The notes beneath the pieces are model-generated. The model was not told where the DNA came from and made no database searches. It worked only from the letters and a program-made list of their open reading frames with translations. Shown here one piece after another: positions 48,301-60,418 of a stretch of DNA of 64,000 nucleotides; the stretch's first letter is position 1; each line of letters opens with the position of its first letter. The stretch covers positions 16,600,701 to 16,664,700 of the forward strand of contig JAVTVX010000016.1 in assembly GCA_033439265.1 (NCBI GenBank), given 5' to 3'. Made by a program: the position numbers and the translations under genes. This DNA comes from Dillenia suffruticosa. Lineage: Eukaryota > Streptophyta > Magnoliopsida > Dilleniales > Dilleniaceae.

Positions 48301-51300
48301 TGCAACACTTCAATGGTGGAAGAGAGTTAAACAGCAGCGAGCACAGAAAGCAAAAAATCAGTACTTGGTATCATATCAAAGGAAAGATGCAGAAACAATT
48401 CATGTCAACAAATAATGCAATATCAACGATTTCACTTGCTCAAACAGAATGGAAGATCACTTAACCAATACACTTCTGAATTCAATAATGTGCCCATTAG
48501 AGGTGGCTTGAATGAAACTAATGAACAGTTAATATCCCGCTATCTTGCTGGATTGGATCCAAGTAATAGAGGTGAGTTGGGAGTGGTTCATGTGTTTAAC
48601 TTCGAAGATACTCAACAATATACCTTACAAACTGAAAAGCAGGTTTTGTGCTATAACACAAGAAATTCCACATATGGCAATACCGAAGATTTCCCAAGGC
48701 AGTTTCCATGGTGGTAGGGGGTCTCAATTACTAAAACCAATAGAGGGAGCATAGCTGGAGTAGGAAGAGATGACAAAGGAAAGAACGAAGTACGCCTTGG
48801 ATCACAACCCAATTTTGGTAAGACAGTCAGTGGGTCTCAAATTAAGTGTATCAATTATGGTGAAAGGGGACACACATCTTATACTTATCCACAAAGAAGA
48901 GTGAATCTGATTGAGGTTGATGATGCACAGAGAGCAGTCTCAGAGCGTGTTTACAATGATTTTCACGAAGTGAACGATTAAGTTGATGTCTACTCAACAC
49001 GTGGGGAATTTTTTATGGTTAGTAGTAGGATGATGACAACAACACCCAACCATGATAAGAAAGACTGAAGAAGAAGGAGCATTCAAAACTCATGTTATTT
49101 CTAGTGGTAAAGTATGTGATTCAATCATTGATGGGAGTGCAGAAAATTGTATTTCCAAAATAGCAGTTGAGAAGTTCAAGTTTCCTGCCAATAAATATCC
49201 TCATCCATGCAAAATCCAATAAGTAAAAAAAGAGCATGAAATACCTGTGACATCTCAATATTTAGTCAAATTTATCGTCAGAAGTAATTTAGAAGAGAAA
49301 GCATTATATGATGTGCCTATGGATGCATATCACATCTTTTGAGGTCGACCTTGGTTGTTCAATCATGAAATGGACCATTGAGCTAAAGAGAATACATACT
49401 CATTCTACCGAGGTGGCAAGAGGTACCCTTTACACACTCAAAGAGATAGTGCAACACCTAAAATTACTAACAAGCTAAATGGTTTCCTAACTACAAAAAA
49501 AAAAAAGTGTATGTAGTTGTTAACAAGGTTATAGATAACCTTGGCCATTGTGTAGACATGAATGAAAACCCACTAGTCATTCAAAAGTTGTTGGAAGAAT
49601 TTGCAAACATGGTTTGTGACAAGCTACCACATGGCTTACCACCAACAAGAAGTATTCGACATGCCATAAACTTGGTATCTCAAGTGTCTTTACCAAATCT
49701 GCAACACATAGGATGCCACCTGCACAGCAACTTGAAATGCAGAAACAGTTTGAAGAGTTGCTAGATAAAGGATTAACGCATGAAAGCAAAAGTCCAGCTT
49801 TGCTAACCCCAAAGAAAGATGGTACTTGGAGAATGTGTGTTGACAGTCGTGCTATAAACAAAATCACTATCAAGTATCGATTTCCAATCTCACACTTGGA
49901 AGACATGCTTGATCAACTGGCTGACTCCAGAGTGTCTTTTCAAAGATCAATTTGATAAGTGGATATCATCAAATATGACAATGAAGCGGAGATGAATGGA
50001 AGACCGCATCTAAGACTCTAGATGGTCTTTATGAGTGGTTGGTAATGTCCTTTGGCCTTTCTAATGCGCCTAAAACATTCGTGATGGTCATGTCTGAGAT
50101 ACTTAAATCTTTTCCTGAAATCTTTTGTTATTTGTTTATTTTGATGATATTTTGATCTATAGCCAAAGTAAGGAGTAGCATTAATCCATTTACATAAAGT
50201 CTTGGTGGGGTTGAAGTGAGAAATTGTTTGTAAATTCGAAAATATGTTCATTTCTACAAAGTGAGATTGTGTTTATGAGATTCATTGTCTTTGAAGAGGG
50301 ACTAAAACAAGACCCTGAAAGGCTTCATGCAATTAAGAGCTGGCCAGAACCATGGTCAGCCAAGGAAGTTAGAAGTTTTCATGGATTAGCCTTATTTTAT
50401 ACGGGATTTATAAGAAATTTCAGCTCTATAATGAGTTCTATCGCTGAAATACTCAAGAAAGACACTTTTGAATAGATCAATGCTGCTCAGAAAGCCTTTG
50501 AATGAATCAAGACAGTCTTGACAAGTACCGTTCTTGCTTTACCAGATTTTGGAAAGCTATTTGTTGTGGAATGTCATGCTTCCCATTTCGAAATTGGGAA
50601 TGTTCTGTCAAGAAAGAAACTAGTGGAGTTTTTCAGTGAATAGTTATCTAATTGTAAGCGAAGGAATTCTACTTGTGACTTGGAGTTTTAAGCTTTGATG
50701 CGGGCAATTCAGCATTGACAACACTAGCTGGCTGACCAAGAATTTGTTCTTTATTCAGACCATCAAGCCTTTAAATATTTGAGTTTACAAAAGAAACTTA
50801 GTGAACGTCATGGATGGTGTAGCTCCTTCTTGGATGAATTCAATTTTTCTTTGAAATATAAGACGAGAGTATAATATAGTGGCAGATGCTTTGAGCAAAA
50901 GGTCAATGATCTTAACTACTATATCCTGTCAAGTTGTTGGCTTCGAAGAGTTCAAGAATCAGTATGTGACTGAACAATATTTCAGTCAAATTGTGAAGAA
51001 GTTGCAAGAACAAGAAGCAGCATAGAAATTTCCATACAAGTTACATGATCGTTGTTAGTTCAAGGCAACCAATTGTGCTTTCGGATGGATCGTTTAAGAG
51101 AAAATTATAGGAAAGCCTCATGGAAATGGTTTAGGAGGTCATTTTGGCAGGACAAGACAATGGCATTGGTGACATAGTGTTATTTTTGGCCAAAAATGTA
51201 CAAGGATGTGAGCAGATTTGTGAAATGGTGTTCTGTTTGTGTATGGATTCATTTGAGTATGGATTTTGTGTAAGGCCTTCCAAAAACTACAAAAAGCCTA

Positions 51301-53280
51301 TGATTCCATTTTCGTTGTGATGGATAAATTCTCAGAAATGGCACACTTTATCCCTTCTTCCAAAACCTCTAATGCAACACACATCGTTGAATTGTTCTTC
51401 AAGGAAGTGGTGAGACTACATGGTGATCCAATTTCCATTGTTTCAGATAGAGATGTCAAGTTTTGGGGACACTTTGAAGAATTTTATGGCCAAAATTAGG
51501 GACAAACTAAAATATTCTGACACATCATCCACAAATGGATGGGTAAAGTGAAGTAGTTAATCGGAGTTCCGGCAATTTATTAAGAAGTTTGGTTAAGAAC
51601 CATCTAAGGAGTTGGGATCTTGTTACACCACATGCTGAATTTGCATACAGTAATTCAGTAAATATCAATATAAAAAACTCCGTTTGAAGCATCATATAGC
51701 CTCAAACCTCAAAATGTCCTTGATTTGGTGCTATAGCCACAATAAGCCACAATAAGCCCAAGTAAGTGATGATAGAGAAACATTTGCAGATCATATTTGG
51801 AGGGTCCATGAGGAAGTGCAAGCTGCCCCGAAAGCAAACCAGAAGGCTTATGCAAATGCAGCCAATCAGCATACGCGTGTCACGGAATTTGAAGAAGGTG
51901 ATTTAGTGCTTGTACACTTGAGGTGAGAGATGTTTCCTAAAAGCACTTGTTAGACAATTTTCAATATTCTTGATCTATATTCATTTGAGAGCTTTAATGA
52001 AGAATGTTAGCCAATTTCCATAAAAGCAACCTAAAGCTTCCAAGAAGTTCTTAATGTCATAGAGGTGAAGCCAAGAAGAGGAAATGCTTATAGGCGCTAC
52101 TCGGTGAAGTGGCAGAGCAAACCCCAGCCAGTAAAAAGCACTGGGATTGTAGAAAATGAATAGAAGAAAATTGATGCATAAAGAGATCTATGCATAGGCA
52201 GCAAAAGCTTTCTCATCAAATGGAGTTATCATTCAACTTGGGGAAAATCATGCAGAAACATCTTAAAATTAGAAAATTTCTTCTTTTTTTTTTTAGTATT
52301 ATCATTTTTCCTCCTTCATTTAGGATTTTATTTTGAAAATTTTTATTATTTCTTTTTTCTATTCTATTTAATCATTTAGAAATTTAAAAAAACTAAAGAA
52401 TTTTTAGATTAGAATTAGAATTTGTCCTAACTGGTATAAATGGGCAATAATAATCACATTACAAATGTATTGTTTTTAGAATTGCAATTGAGAAGTTTCA
52501 AATCCTAAACCTAGTTTTTCTGTTGCAACTTTGATTAAATTTGAATTTTAGTTAATTTTTTTTTTCAAATTTGATTTTCTTGCCTTGTCCCTACATCACC
52601 TGGCCACTCTTGGGGGAACCCAATTTCGAAATGGATTTCCATCGCACCATATTTGGAACTGAATAAACTCCGTAAAAAATGTAAAGGAGTTAAATTCCAA
52701 TCCCAATTCCACATGGAACAGATTTTTTTTTTTTTAATTCAATTCTACATCTTCAAATTTGTGAAGCCACAAATTGCCAAATAAATAGTCCATAGAATTT
52801 ACAAGCAAACTCAAATAAATTCCGCATTTTGAAGCTTCGTTTTCTAGCAAAGAAAGTAATTTATAAATAAGATGAAATGAAAATTCATTTTCAAATGAAA
52901 AAATTTACAACTGAACCCACCCCAATTGAAATTAATCCATATTTTTCCTCAACTGACTTAATCCAATGAAAGCAAGAGAAATGGACTTGAGACTATAGCT
53001 TACGCAGGTTGAAATCTTTTTTAAAATTAAGAGAGAAACTTAAACCCTAACAAAACCCTAGCAAAATTATGCAATAGAAAGCGAGAGAGAGATAAAGATA
53101 GAGAGATATTACAGGAGGAGGAGTCATTTTGGAGACTTCGAGATAGTGTTCCTTAAGAGAGCGCAGTATGACGGAATCTACGGCGGAGGATACGCTGCTT
53201 GAGCGTCTTATCGGTAACATATGCCATGATTGCAGACCACCACCACCTCTACCTAAGCTTGTGAACACTTTTCTCCACAT
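45364..53280 (-). CDS. Mitochondrial glycoprotein (MAM33/p32) family protein, complete
   Basis: Three coding exons, 53113-53280, 46348-46685 and 45364-45556, join in phase (168+338+193=699 nt) to 232 residues plus stop. Exon 1 starts [15 protein letters not shown], has an Arg-rich, acid-free N-terminus suited to mitochondrial import, then [20 protein letters not shown]. Exon 2 has [20 protein letters not shown], an acidic loop and [15 protein letters not shown], then [17 protein letters not shown]. Exon 3 has [20 protein letters not shown] and [19 protein letters not shown]. These are hallmarks of the family, whose yeast and human members are acidic trimers of the mitochondrial matrix. The plant subgroup role is poorly known. 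Intron 1 (46686-53112) holds a Gypsy element. Intron 2 is 0.79 kb. Confidence 0.93.
47441..47783 (+). repeat. 5' LTR of the Gypsy element
   Basis: Begins TGATGCAGGAGCATCTTAAA and ends ccctacgTCA. It matches 52248-52598 along its length with many differences and a few gaps, so the insertion is old. Confidence 0.9.
47787..47798 (+). other. Degenerate primer-binding site
   Basis: TGGTATGAGTAA sits four bases after the LTR. It resembles the tRNA-iMet site TGGTATCAGAGC with changes. Confidence 0.6.
47850..48970 (+). pseudogene. Gypsy gag, broken
   Basis: Basic start ([19 protein letters not shown] near 47860), acidic middle (48000-48190), a retro-gag core with LKGATLQWW near 48294, and a zinc knuckle near 48846 reading [15 protein letters not shown]. 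In the knuckle the second and last Cys are Tyr. Stops are frequent (for example 47988 and 48188). Confidence 0.8.
49080..50930 (+). pseudogene. Gypsy protease, reverse transcriptase and RNase H, broken
   Basis: A protease-like segment reads [13 protein letters not shown] near 49120. RT shows [20 protein letters not shown] near 49800, [18 protein letters not shown] near 49874, [16 protein letters not shown] near 50030, and the catalytic box [11 protein letters not shown] with YFDD at 50137-50148 intact. RNase H pieces follow to about 50930. Several frameshifts and stops separate the motifs. Confidence 0.85.
51130..52170 (+). pseudogene. Gypsy integrase, broken
   Basis: HHCC remnants lie near 51160-51245 ([15 protein letters not shown]). 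The core has [18 protein letters not shown] near 51290 and [19 protein letters not shown] near 51420. Both Asp residues are visible. The Glu-bearing block near 51540 is frameshifted. The C-terminal part to about 52170 is too decayed to show a chromodomain. Confidence 0.8.
52248..52598 (+). repeat. 3' LTR of the Gypsy element
   Basis: Begins TCATGCAGAAACATCTTAAA (TG mutated to TC) after the purine-rich ggggaaaa and ends ctacaTCA. The right-hand flank is CCTGG. Confidence 0.88.
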
Positions 53281-53493
53281 CTCTCTCTCTCTCTCTCTCT
53301 CTCTAGTCCGCGGCGTGTTATAAGCTTCTACACTCTTGCCGCTCCTGCTCACACTAAATGTCTGTCAAGGTTTTTCCTTTTAAACGTCTGGATGAAGCCT
53401 CGACTACACGCAAAAATTTACAAATTATATATAATCAAAAATAATAGGGAGAACAGAAAAGTCGAAAAAAAAAAAACGAAAAACCTAAGTTAC

Positions 53494-53535
<42 letters not shown>

Positions 53536-53677
53536 TAACAGGGAGACAGAAAGAGATAGAGCTCACCGGAGTCGTCGCCAGCGTAGAGGTTCGATCGTCT
53601 CCGAGGTCCGTCTTCGAGGAGGAGAAGGGAAAGATGTGGCCGTCGCCCGATCGTGAGAAGAGAGAAGGGCGGAGGAA

Positions 53678-53709
<32 letters not shown>

Positions 53710-53760
53710 CAGAGGTCGCGGGTGACTCCCATCCCGGGTGAAACCCTGACCATTTTATTC
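53281..53760 (-). promoter_or_regulatory. 5' UTR and promoter region of the MAM33-family gene
   Basis: Contains (CT)n runs on the minus strand at about 53280-53304 and 53497-53531, and a GC-rich patch at 53560-53650. A GT donor-like site (CCG|GTGAGC near 53568) makes a noncoding first exon possible. The in-frame Met upstream (53350-53352) would add residues encoded partly by the GA repeat. I prefer the start at 53278-53280 because the conserved N-terminus begins there. Confidence 0.45.
53497..53531. repeat. (GA)n tract in the 5' region
   Basis: About 17 GA units within 250 bp of the start codon of the MAM33-family gene. Such tracts are common in plant core promoters. Confidence 0.9.
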
Positions 53761-54079
53761 CGGCCCGTCCGTCCCTTTTTTCTTAAATTTTTTATTTTGT
53801 TTCACTTTTTTAAATATTTAATATAATCATAAAATTTATACGAATTAATTTAACGAGAGAGTTCGAAAATATATCTTTAAGATAATCTGATTTTGTTAGA
53901 CAGTATTATTATATTCTATAAAATAACAATAATCATTCGAACCTTAATATCAAGTTTTGAAATTGATCGATTGATAGAGAGAAAAAACATAAAATTAAAA
54001 TTTTAAAACAAAAATAGAAAAAATAATACTAAAAAATAAAATAACAATAATGAAAAAAGGAATAAAAATAAATTATCCA

Positions 54080-56800
54080 TAAAAATTTAAAATGATAAAA
54101 GAGATGATTTAATTATTTCGAATTTTTTTACGTTATCCTATTTTAAGTTAATTTTTCAATTAAATTTTATATACTCATATCTTTACAAATAATTTATAGT
54201 CAAGTTTTCAATAGTCTATTTTAACATTTCATTAAATCTCCTATATTCAAAATATCATTCCTCCTAACCGGTGCATTTTTTGATCGTAGTTATACACGTT
54301 CAATCCACTTTATATGGAACTCTCATATTTTATGCAAATTAAAATCACTTTCAATTTAAATCATTCATTCATAGTTTTTAAATTTCACTCTTTGGTACAT
54401 TTTGTCTTTTTAACTTAATCGTTTCTTTATCATTTTAATGATTACTATTAAACATATATTTTACATACTCAATTTTTTATTTACTCAATTTAAATCTATT
54501 CGATTCTAACGTATTTATCCATAACTCCAATTTAACACTAATATTTTTTCTAGTTTTGTCGACCAGTACTAAATCATCTGAAAAAAACACATATCATAAT
54601 ATTTTTTTGAATACTTTTTATGATTTCATATGTCACTATTACAAAAGTAAAGAGAATTTAATGTTGATTGTTGATGAACCCCAATGTTAATTGGAAAACT
54701 ATCATTTAAACCCTATAAATTTTTATATTGGTAACAACTCTCACATGTATATTTTTGATGAAATTAATGTATATCAAGAAAATTTTCTTATTTATTAACG
54801 TCCACCACAACATCTCTAGAAAGTCTATTATATGTTTTTTAAGTCGATGAATATCATATGCAAATATCTATTCTGTACTCTAAATATTTCCATCAAATAT
54901 CTTAGCAAGTGAATGATTTTAATTGTAGATCATCCTGACATGAATTCAAATTGATTCTTTGATTATGTATCTCAAATTTCAATCTATACTCGATCATTCT
55001 TTCTCATAATTTCATAATATGACTTATAAATTTAATTCATTTGTAATTGGAATAATCTTTTATATTTTCTTTATGCTTATATAATGGTATAAATATGTTC
55101 TTCCTCTATATTTGAAGTATTTTCTTATTTGCTAAATTTTGTTAAAAAAATCCGTTTATATTTCCATTCTCATTTCAGCCAAATACTTTCACATTTCAAT
55201 AGAAATACTATCGGATCTTATTAATTTATTATTTTTCATTTTCTTTAAGAGCACTTTTATTTCACGAGAACAAATCTTGCATTTAAAATCGTTATTGATC
55301 TCTTATACAAGTATCATCATATCATCGTTATCTTTTATACCTTCAACGTTAAAGAGATTATCAAAATAATCTTTTAAATACTTTTTTATGTTCTCGTTCC
55401 TTACAAGAATACTATTGACTCACTCTTAATATATTTAGTATCATTTAGATCTTTTTCCATTCTCTCTTAGTTTCACAATTTTGTAAATTTCTAATTTTTT
55501 TCAATCCTTAATTTCTAGTTTCTTGTATAATTTGTTATGCATCTTTTTTTTTTTTAAATTCATGAATAATATTCTTACCCCTTTTTTTTTTACAATCTTA
55601 CACTTTTCAAATGTATCGCTACTTCTTTTATTTTTAAAGTTTTTATAATATTTTCGTTTGATTCATATAGCAATTTGAATTTTCTCATTCCACCGTCATA
55701 ATTCATTGCATATTGGAACTCGACCCTAGATACGCCTAGAATCTTATTATTTATATTCTTAATATTATTACATTTCTACCTATATGGTTTCTGAATCATT
55801 ATTAAAGAACCATATTGCTATTTAAATTAATTTATCTATAAAAGTTATCACATTTTCTTTTTTCAAATTTCACCACTTAATTTTTGATTCTATAAATTAG
55901 CAATCGCTTTTGTCTTTTCGGCACACACATATCTAAAACTAAATGTCTATATTGAGTTGTTTCACTCTCACTTGATATAACCTTAAATCTCTACATGTCA
56001 CTCTATCATCTTTCATGGTGAAAAAAAATCTATTTGGTTAGTATTCAATCAAGTTCTATATATAATTATGTGCAACTCTCTTTTCTTGAAAAAAGAGTTT
56101 AAACGAATCAAATCGAATGCTATGACAAAATTTAAAATGGCATCCTCACCTCATATCTATTACCAAATCCAAAGTTTCCATGTACGACTTCGCATCTTTC
56201 ATTATTCTCACTCACATATCTATTTAGATTTTTTCTAATAAATAACTTCTCCACACTAGGTGTTATTTGTATACATTCATCTAAATTTTCTCAAAACTGT
56301 TGTTTACTAATTGTATTTATACCTATTTGAGGTGTATAAATACTGACAATTTTGATTATGTTTTCTCCGCTAATTAGCTTTACAAGCAAAATTTTATCTT
56401 TTTTTTTCTCATCCTCCTACATTTTCTTGTAAGTATTTATGGACAATTATTTCTATTTCATTCTTAGTTTTATCCCTAACTGCGTACCAAAACTTATGAC
56501 CATAAATTTCTATTATCTTAATTTTCTTCCCCACCCAGTTAGTTTCTTGAAAACACATAATATGAATCTTCCGTCAAGTTATTATTTCTCATAACTCTCC
56601 TAACTTATTGGTTAATAATTCTATGTTCCAAATAGCTAAATGAATTCTATTTTCCTGGACTAATTTCTTTACCAGCATCTATTTACATAAATGTGGTAAC
56701 TCTAGCCTATTTGACACCATATCCGGGCAGCAATATGGCGCATTGCTTCTGGGTGACACCCTAAAAACCCTTGCTAACTTGTCACTACATCCGAGAACCA
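54080..56800 (-). mobile_element. RTE-type LINE, nearly full length but decayed
   Basis: Read on the minus strand. The endonuclease part shows FWYAVRDKTKNEIEIIVHKY near 56500-56440 and, nearer the middle, a VHGNFGFGNRYE-like segment near 56180-56150. The RT part shows an IVFIDL-like block near 54860, NKKIFLIYINFIKNIHVRVV near 54790, SDDLVLVDKTRKNISVKLEL near 54560 (one change from FADD), and LESNRFKLSK near 54510. Frameshifts and stops are many. It is the most complete of the three RTE copies in the window. The 3' end near 54080-54140 lacks the clear tail seen in the others, so that border is approximate. Confidence 0.75.
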
Positions 56801-57259
56801 ATGCAGTAGGTTGCTAAGAAGAAAATACACCAATAAATTTTTTATATTTGTCTCTTATTTTAATTTTGTCAATACGTTATAAACTAACTGTCAATATACC
56901 GTTAACTCTCTTCCTTTACTTGGGTTTGAGACTGGTCATGGCGGAGTTAGTATTATTATATCCTATATTTTTAATAATTTTATCGATGGTGAAAAGATAA
57001 TAGAAATTACTTTAATGTAAAAAAAATTCAATCTTAGTATTTGGAGTATAATAAATTTCTCTTTGCCCATGGTTGATCTAATAAATTTTTGAGAGATATA
57101 CATGTAGATGTGCATAGAACTCAACTATGATTAATCATGATAATCATAAATAAAATATAAAACAAAAATCATAAATTTACACATCAACTTAACACTAAAT
57201 GCAAATAAACCCCTAAACTAAAGAAAAGGAAAATATCACTTTAATTATGAAAATACGTA

Positions 57260-58010
57260 AAGTTAATCCTTGTGTCCCTAAAGAGAAGCTTAAACAATGA
57301 CAATCACACAGAGGTCGAAGGTCGAGGTCAGAGAATTTGCATGGCAACACTTTATGTAGCTAAAATTTTCCAACTTACAATCGAATTTGTGTCACAAATT
57401 CGATGGAGAAACCATTCTATGGCTCTTACAACGAGTAGACTTTTCTATAATTGCAACAACTGGAACCGAAACAATCCCGGCATTTGCATTAGTAACTATA
57501 GGGGCATCGATTAGAAATACAAATTCATCTCACATCAAAAATTGGGAGATAGGTCTAGTGGAGGGAGCAGTAATTGTAGGACCAGTTGGGTATGGCTGGT
57601 AGGAATTTGAGAAGATCTTTATATGTATGGCCCTCTGTACCCCGGGGGAATTTGAAATCCCACCTCCTAATTTTAGTAGAAACGAAAGTACCTATTATCT
57701 TCCAAAAATTGGGTTTCTAGCATTTGACTTGTCTCATTATCCTAGTACTAATTTGGGGCACCTGAGTTTTTACTTTCATTTTGGGTAGTAGGAGTAATCA
57801 ATAGCCCAATTTGGAACTTGGGTTGTCTTAGGATGTGCATATTGGGGTGTTGAATTCTTAGACTTTGTCTTAGATCTATCGGGTCAGAATAGAATTGTTG
57901 TTTCTCCTTTATAGCAACAACATCAGCATCATCAGCATCAACAACAGTCTTCTTGTAAGGATGATTCACAAGGGTTTGGTGGTTGCAATAGATCAGGGGA
58001 AAGATTAGGT
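57260..58010 (+). pseudogene. Coding-like remnant, possibly Copia gag
   Basis: Base composition is less AT-rich than the flanks. Plus-strand frames carry a CHKFDGE stretch near 57388, like the end of a Copia gag zinc knuckle, then NNWNRNNPG, and later a His/Gln-rich run (about 57915-57945). The minus strand has a 73-codon frame at 57748-57969. I cannot assign it firmly. A decayed gag is the best guess. Confidence 0.25.
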
Positions 58011-58998
58011 TTTATTTGAAAAGCTGAGCTTTTTTATTGGGAAAACCAATGGACATTCGATCTAGTGGAATCAAATATTAGATCTCTTAATTAAGTATTT
58101 GATTCGAAATTTGAAATTAAAAAAAATTATACTAAAATAGTTGTCCCTAAATAGAGCCCCATAAATGCTCGAACTAGATTAGTCAGATTTTGGATATCGG
58201 TAATAGGTATTGAAAAAATAATTGCCCAGGAAAAAAAGAAGTGAGGAATAAAAATACGTGAGAGAGTGTGGGTACAGAGAGAGAGTAGAGAAAAGTTGAA
58301 GAGTGGTGAGGGTTATCAAAAGAATAAGGGAAGAGACGAGAGAGAAGAATGAGAGTGAACTAAAATTACAAAAAAAAAAAATAATTAACCAAAAAATAAT
58401 TAAAAAATAAATTAACTTAAAATTAATGATAAGTAAATTACTTTTATTACACTCATATGCTGCACATGTGATTTTAAAGGTAAATCTGATACTAAACAAA
58501 GATTAAAATTGTAATTTTTCATAGATGAGTGGAGGTCTTCGATTTTTTTGGAAATGTTAAGGGTTTGTTTGTATTTTTCTTTAAGTATAGAGGTCATTTT
58601 TCAACTTTTTTTTTTCAATATAAAGCTAATCAATCTTTTTAATATAAGAAAGACTTTCTGTTTGAATCTTTCAAAAAATTAGCATAAACATGGCTTTACT
58701 AGTATAAGAGATTAAAAAAAAAAAGTTACAAAACTTACTAATAGGCAAACCAACATATCAAATTAGGTCGAGACTTGCATTTCGATTTATTCATATAGAA
58801 ATGCAAAATTATAAATACAGTTAGAGGAATTCATCAAATGCATTCGCTTTGCTCTCGTGATTGGAAAAATGAGTTTATATCTACCTTCCCCTTAAACATG
58901 CATATTAGTAGTATTAACCTAATTTATTTGGGTTCTTACTCTAATTTTTTATACCTATTATTAAACAATTAAAAAGAGCATGTAATAAAATTTTTATT
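58011..58998. other. AT-rich spacer
   Basis: Nothing recognised. A GA-rich patch lies at 58260-58350. Confidence 0.5.
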
Positions 58999-60416
58999 TG
59001 TTGAAAAAAAATCAGATTTTGATGATTAAAATTTAAATGATAGCAAGATTTCAAAATAATGAAAAATAATCTGGAAATTGATTTTAAATTAAGGAGGCGA
59101 TGGCCACAAAAACTAAGTCCTGAAAAAACCTAAAAAGGTCACAGCACGCTTCCACCGATGAACACGCAAGCAGTGCATAGACTACTGTGTACTGCGTGGG
59201 TGATTGTGCAAGCAGGAGCGATCCAACGCATTCCTATGCAGGCAACCGTGCAAGCAAGGCATAACCTACCATGTACCTGTGTGCACCTTTATGGTGTACC
59301 GTGAGCGCAATGCACTTAAGCAGTTGAACCAACAATTCTCTATGACCTACCGTCAACTCAAGCGGTCTACCGCTACATTGTCAATTGAGTCAATCCAAGC
59401 TAACATATATTAAGTATTTCACTCTCTCTCTCTCTCTGGGAATGACTATGTGTACATTAATTTTTTCAAATTAAATCTTAAAAGATTATTTTATTTATAG
59501 ATGTGTAGTAAATGAAAATAATAGTTGAAATACATTTGAATTTGAATTTATCATTTATCTCCTATCTTCTACACTAACACTCTTTGCGACAAAAATCATT
59601 TTGAACTTTTTGTAGAACAGGTTGTGCTCATCCAAAAGTTTTTTTAATAAATTTGCAATGGATAATTTCATTTAATGATTGTGATAAACTGATAATGGAC
59701 AAAAACATTTATTGAGCAACAACGCCAAGAACCTATTCTCTGAAGAAAGCGAAGAGCATTTATGAATAATGTTTCAAACTCACTTGCCGTTGAATGATTT
59801 TTGGAAGAGAAATTTAAATGTTGAAGTAGTAAAGAAAAAAAAAAGAAGGAAATTCTTTCGAGTGAGCAAGAACATTAAGTGCAATCTCCTTGAACTCAAA
59901 CCCACTGAATAATCAATATGAATATTCTATAAATTCAATATTCTATATAATACTTTATACCACCTAAAACATACTCTTCGAGTGTACAATCTATCATAAA
60001 CTCATAGATAGTCACATCCAAAAATCAAAACCTCTCAGTTTGTATCATTTAATTCTTTCTCTACAAAATTTTTGAAAACTGATAATATATTCACAGTTTT
60101 GAGTTTAGAGAGAGAACTCAATCTTGAAAATGTTAAAGGGTTAATGTCTAAGGATAAACACCATAACGGTCTAAGTTAAACCGCAATCAAGTTAACATTC
60201 ATGGGGTATTAGTGAAAATTCTAGAACGAATTCAGGGAGTGGACGTACACCAAATTGGTGGAATCACTATAAAAATTCTGTGTCTTCATCAGTATTTTTC
60301 TCTGTAACTTTTCTACTCTATTCTATTTTAACCACCATGACTAAATTCTTATTTAAATTCTCAATTACTGACAAAATTATTCATATAAACCTATTCACCC
60401 CTATAGATATCTTTTA
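58999..60416 (+). repeat. Probable 5' LTR of the second Copia element
   Basis: The right end is set by the primer-site-like sequence at 60419. The left end is tentative, at a TGTTGAAA before gattttgatgattaaa, a wording seen at the start of SIRE-type LTRs. The length of about 1.4 kb would fit SIRE/Maximus. The other LTR is outside the window, so this cannot be confirmed here. Confidence 0.4.
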
Positions 60417-60418
60417 AT

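Larger units (their letters stand above)
47441..52598 (+). mobile_element. Decayed Ty3/Gypsy retrotransposon in intron 1 of the MAM33-family gene
   Basis: LTRs are at 47441-47783 (343 bp) and 52248-52598 (351 bp), flanked by CCTAG on the left and CCTGG on the right, a 5-bp target duplication with one change. Order inside is gag, protease, RT, RNase H, integrase, as in Gypsy. Short LTRs and RT/integrase wording suggest the Reina or CRM side of the chromoviruses (inference). It is antisense to the host gene. All coding regions carry many stops. Confidence 0.9.

Noticed and set aside
53490-53753. 87-codon minus-strand frame near the MAM33-family gene
   Set aside because: Driven by CT repeats. 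The position fits a 5' UTR or promoter and there is no family motif.
57260-58010. Plastid DNA insertion
   Set aside because: I compared the readable frames with plastid proteins I know and found no convincing agreement.
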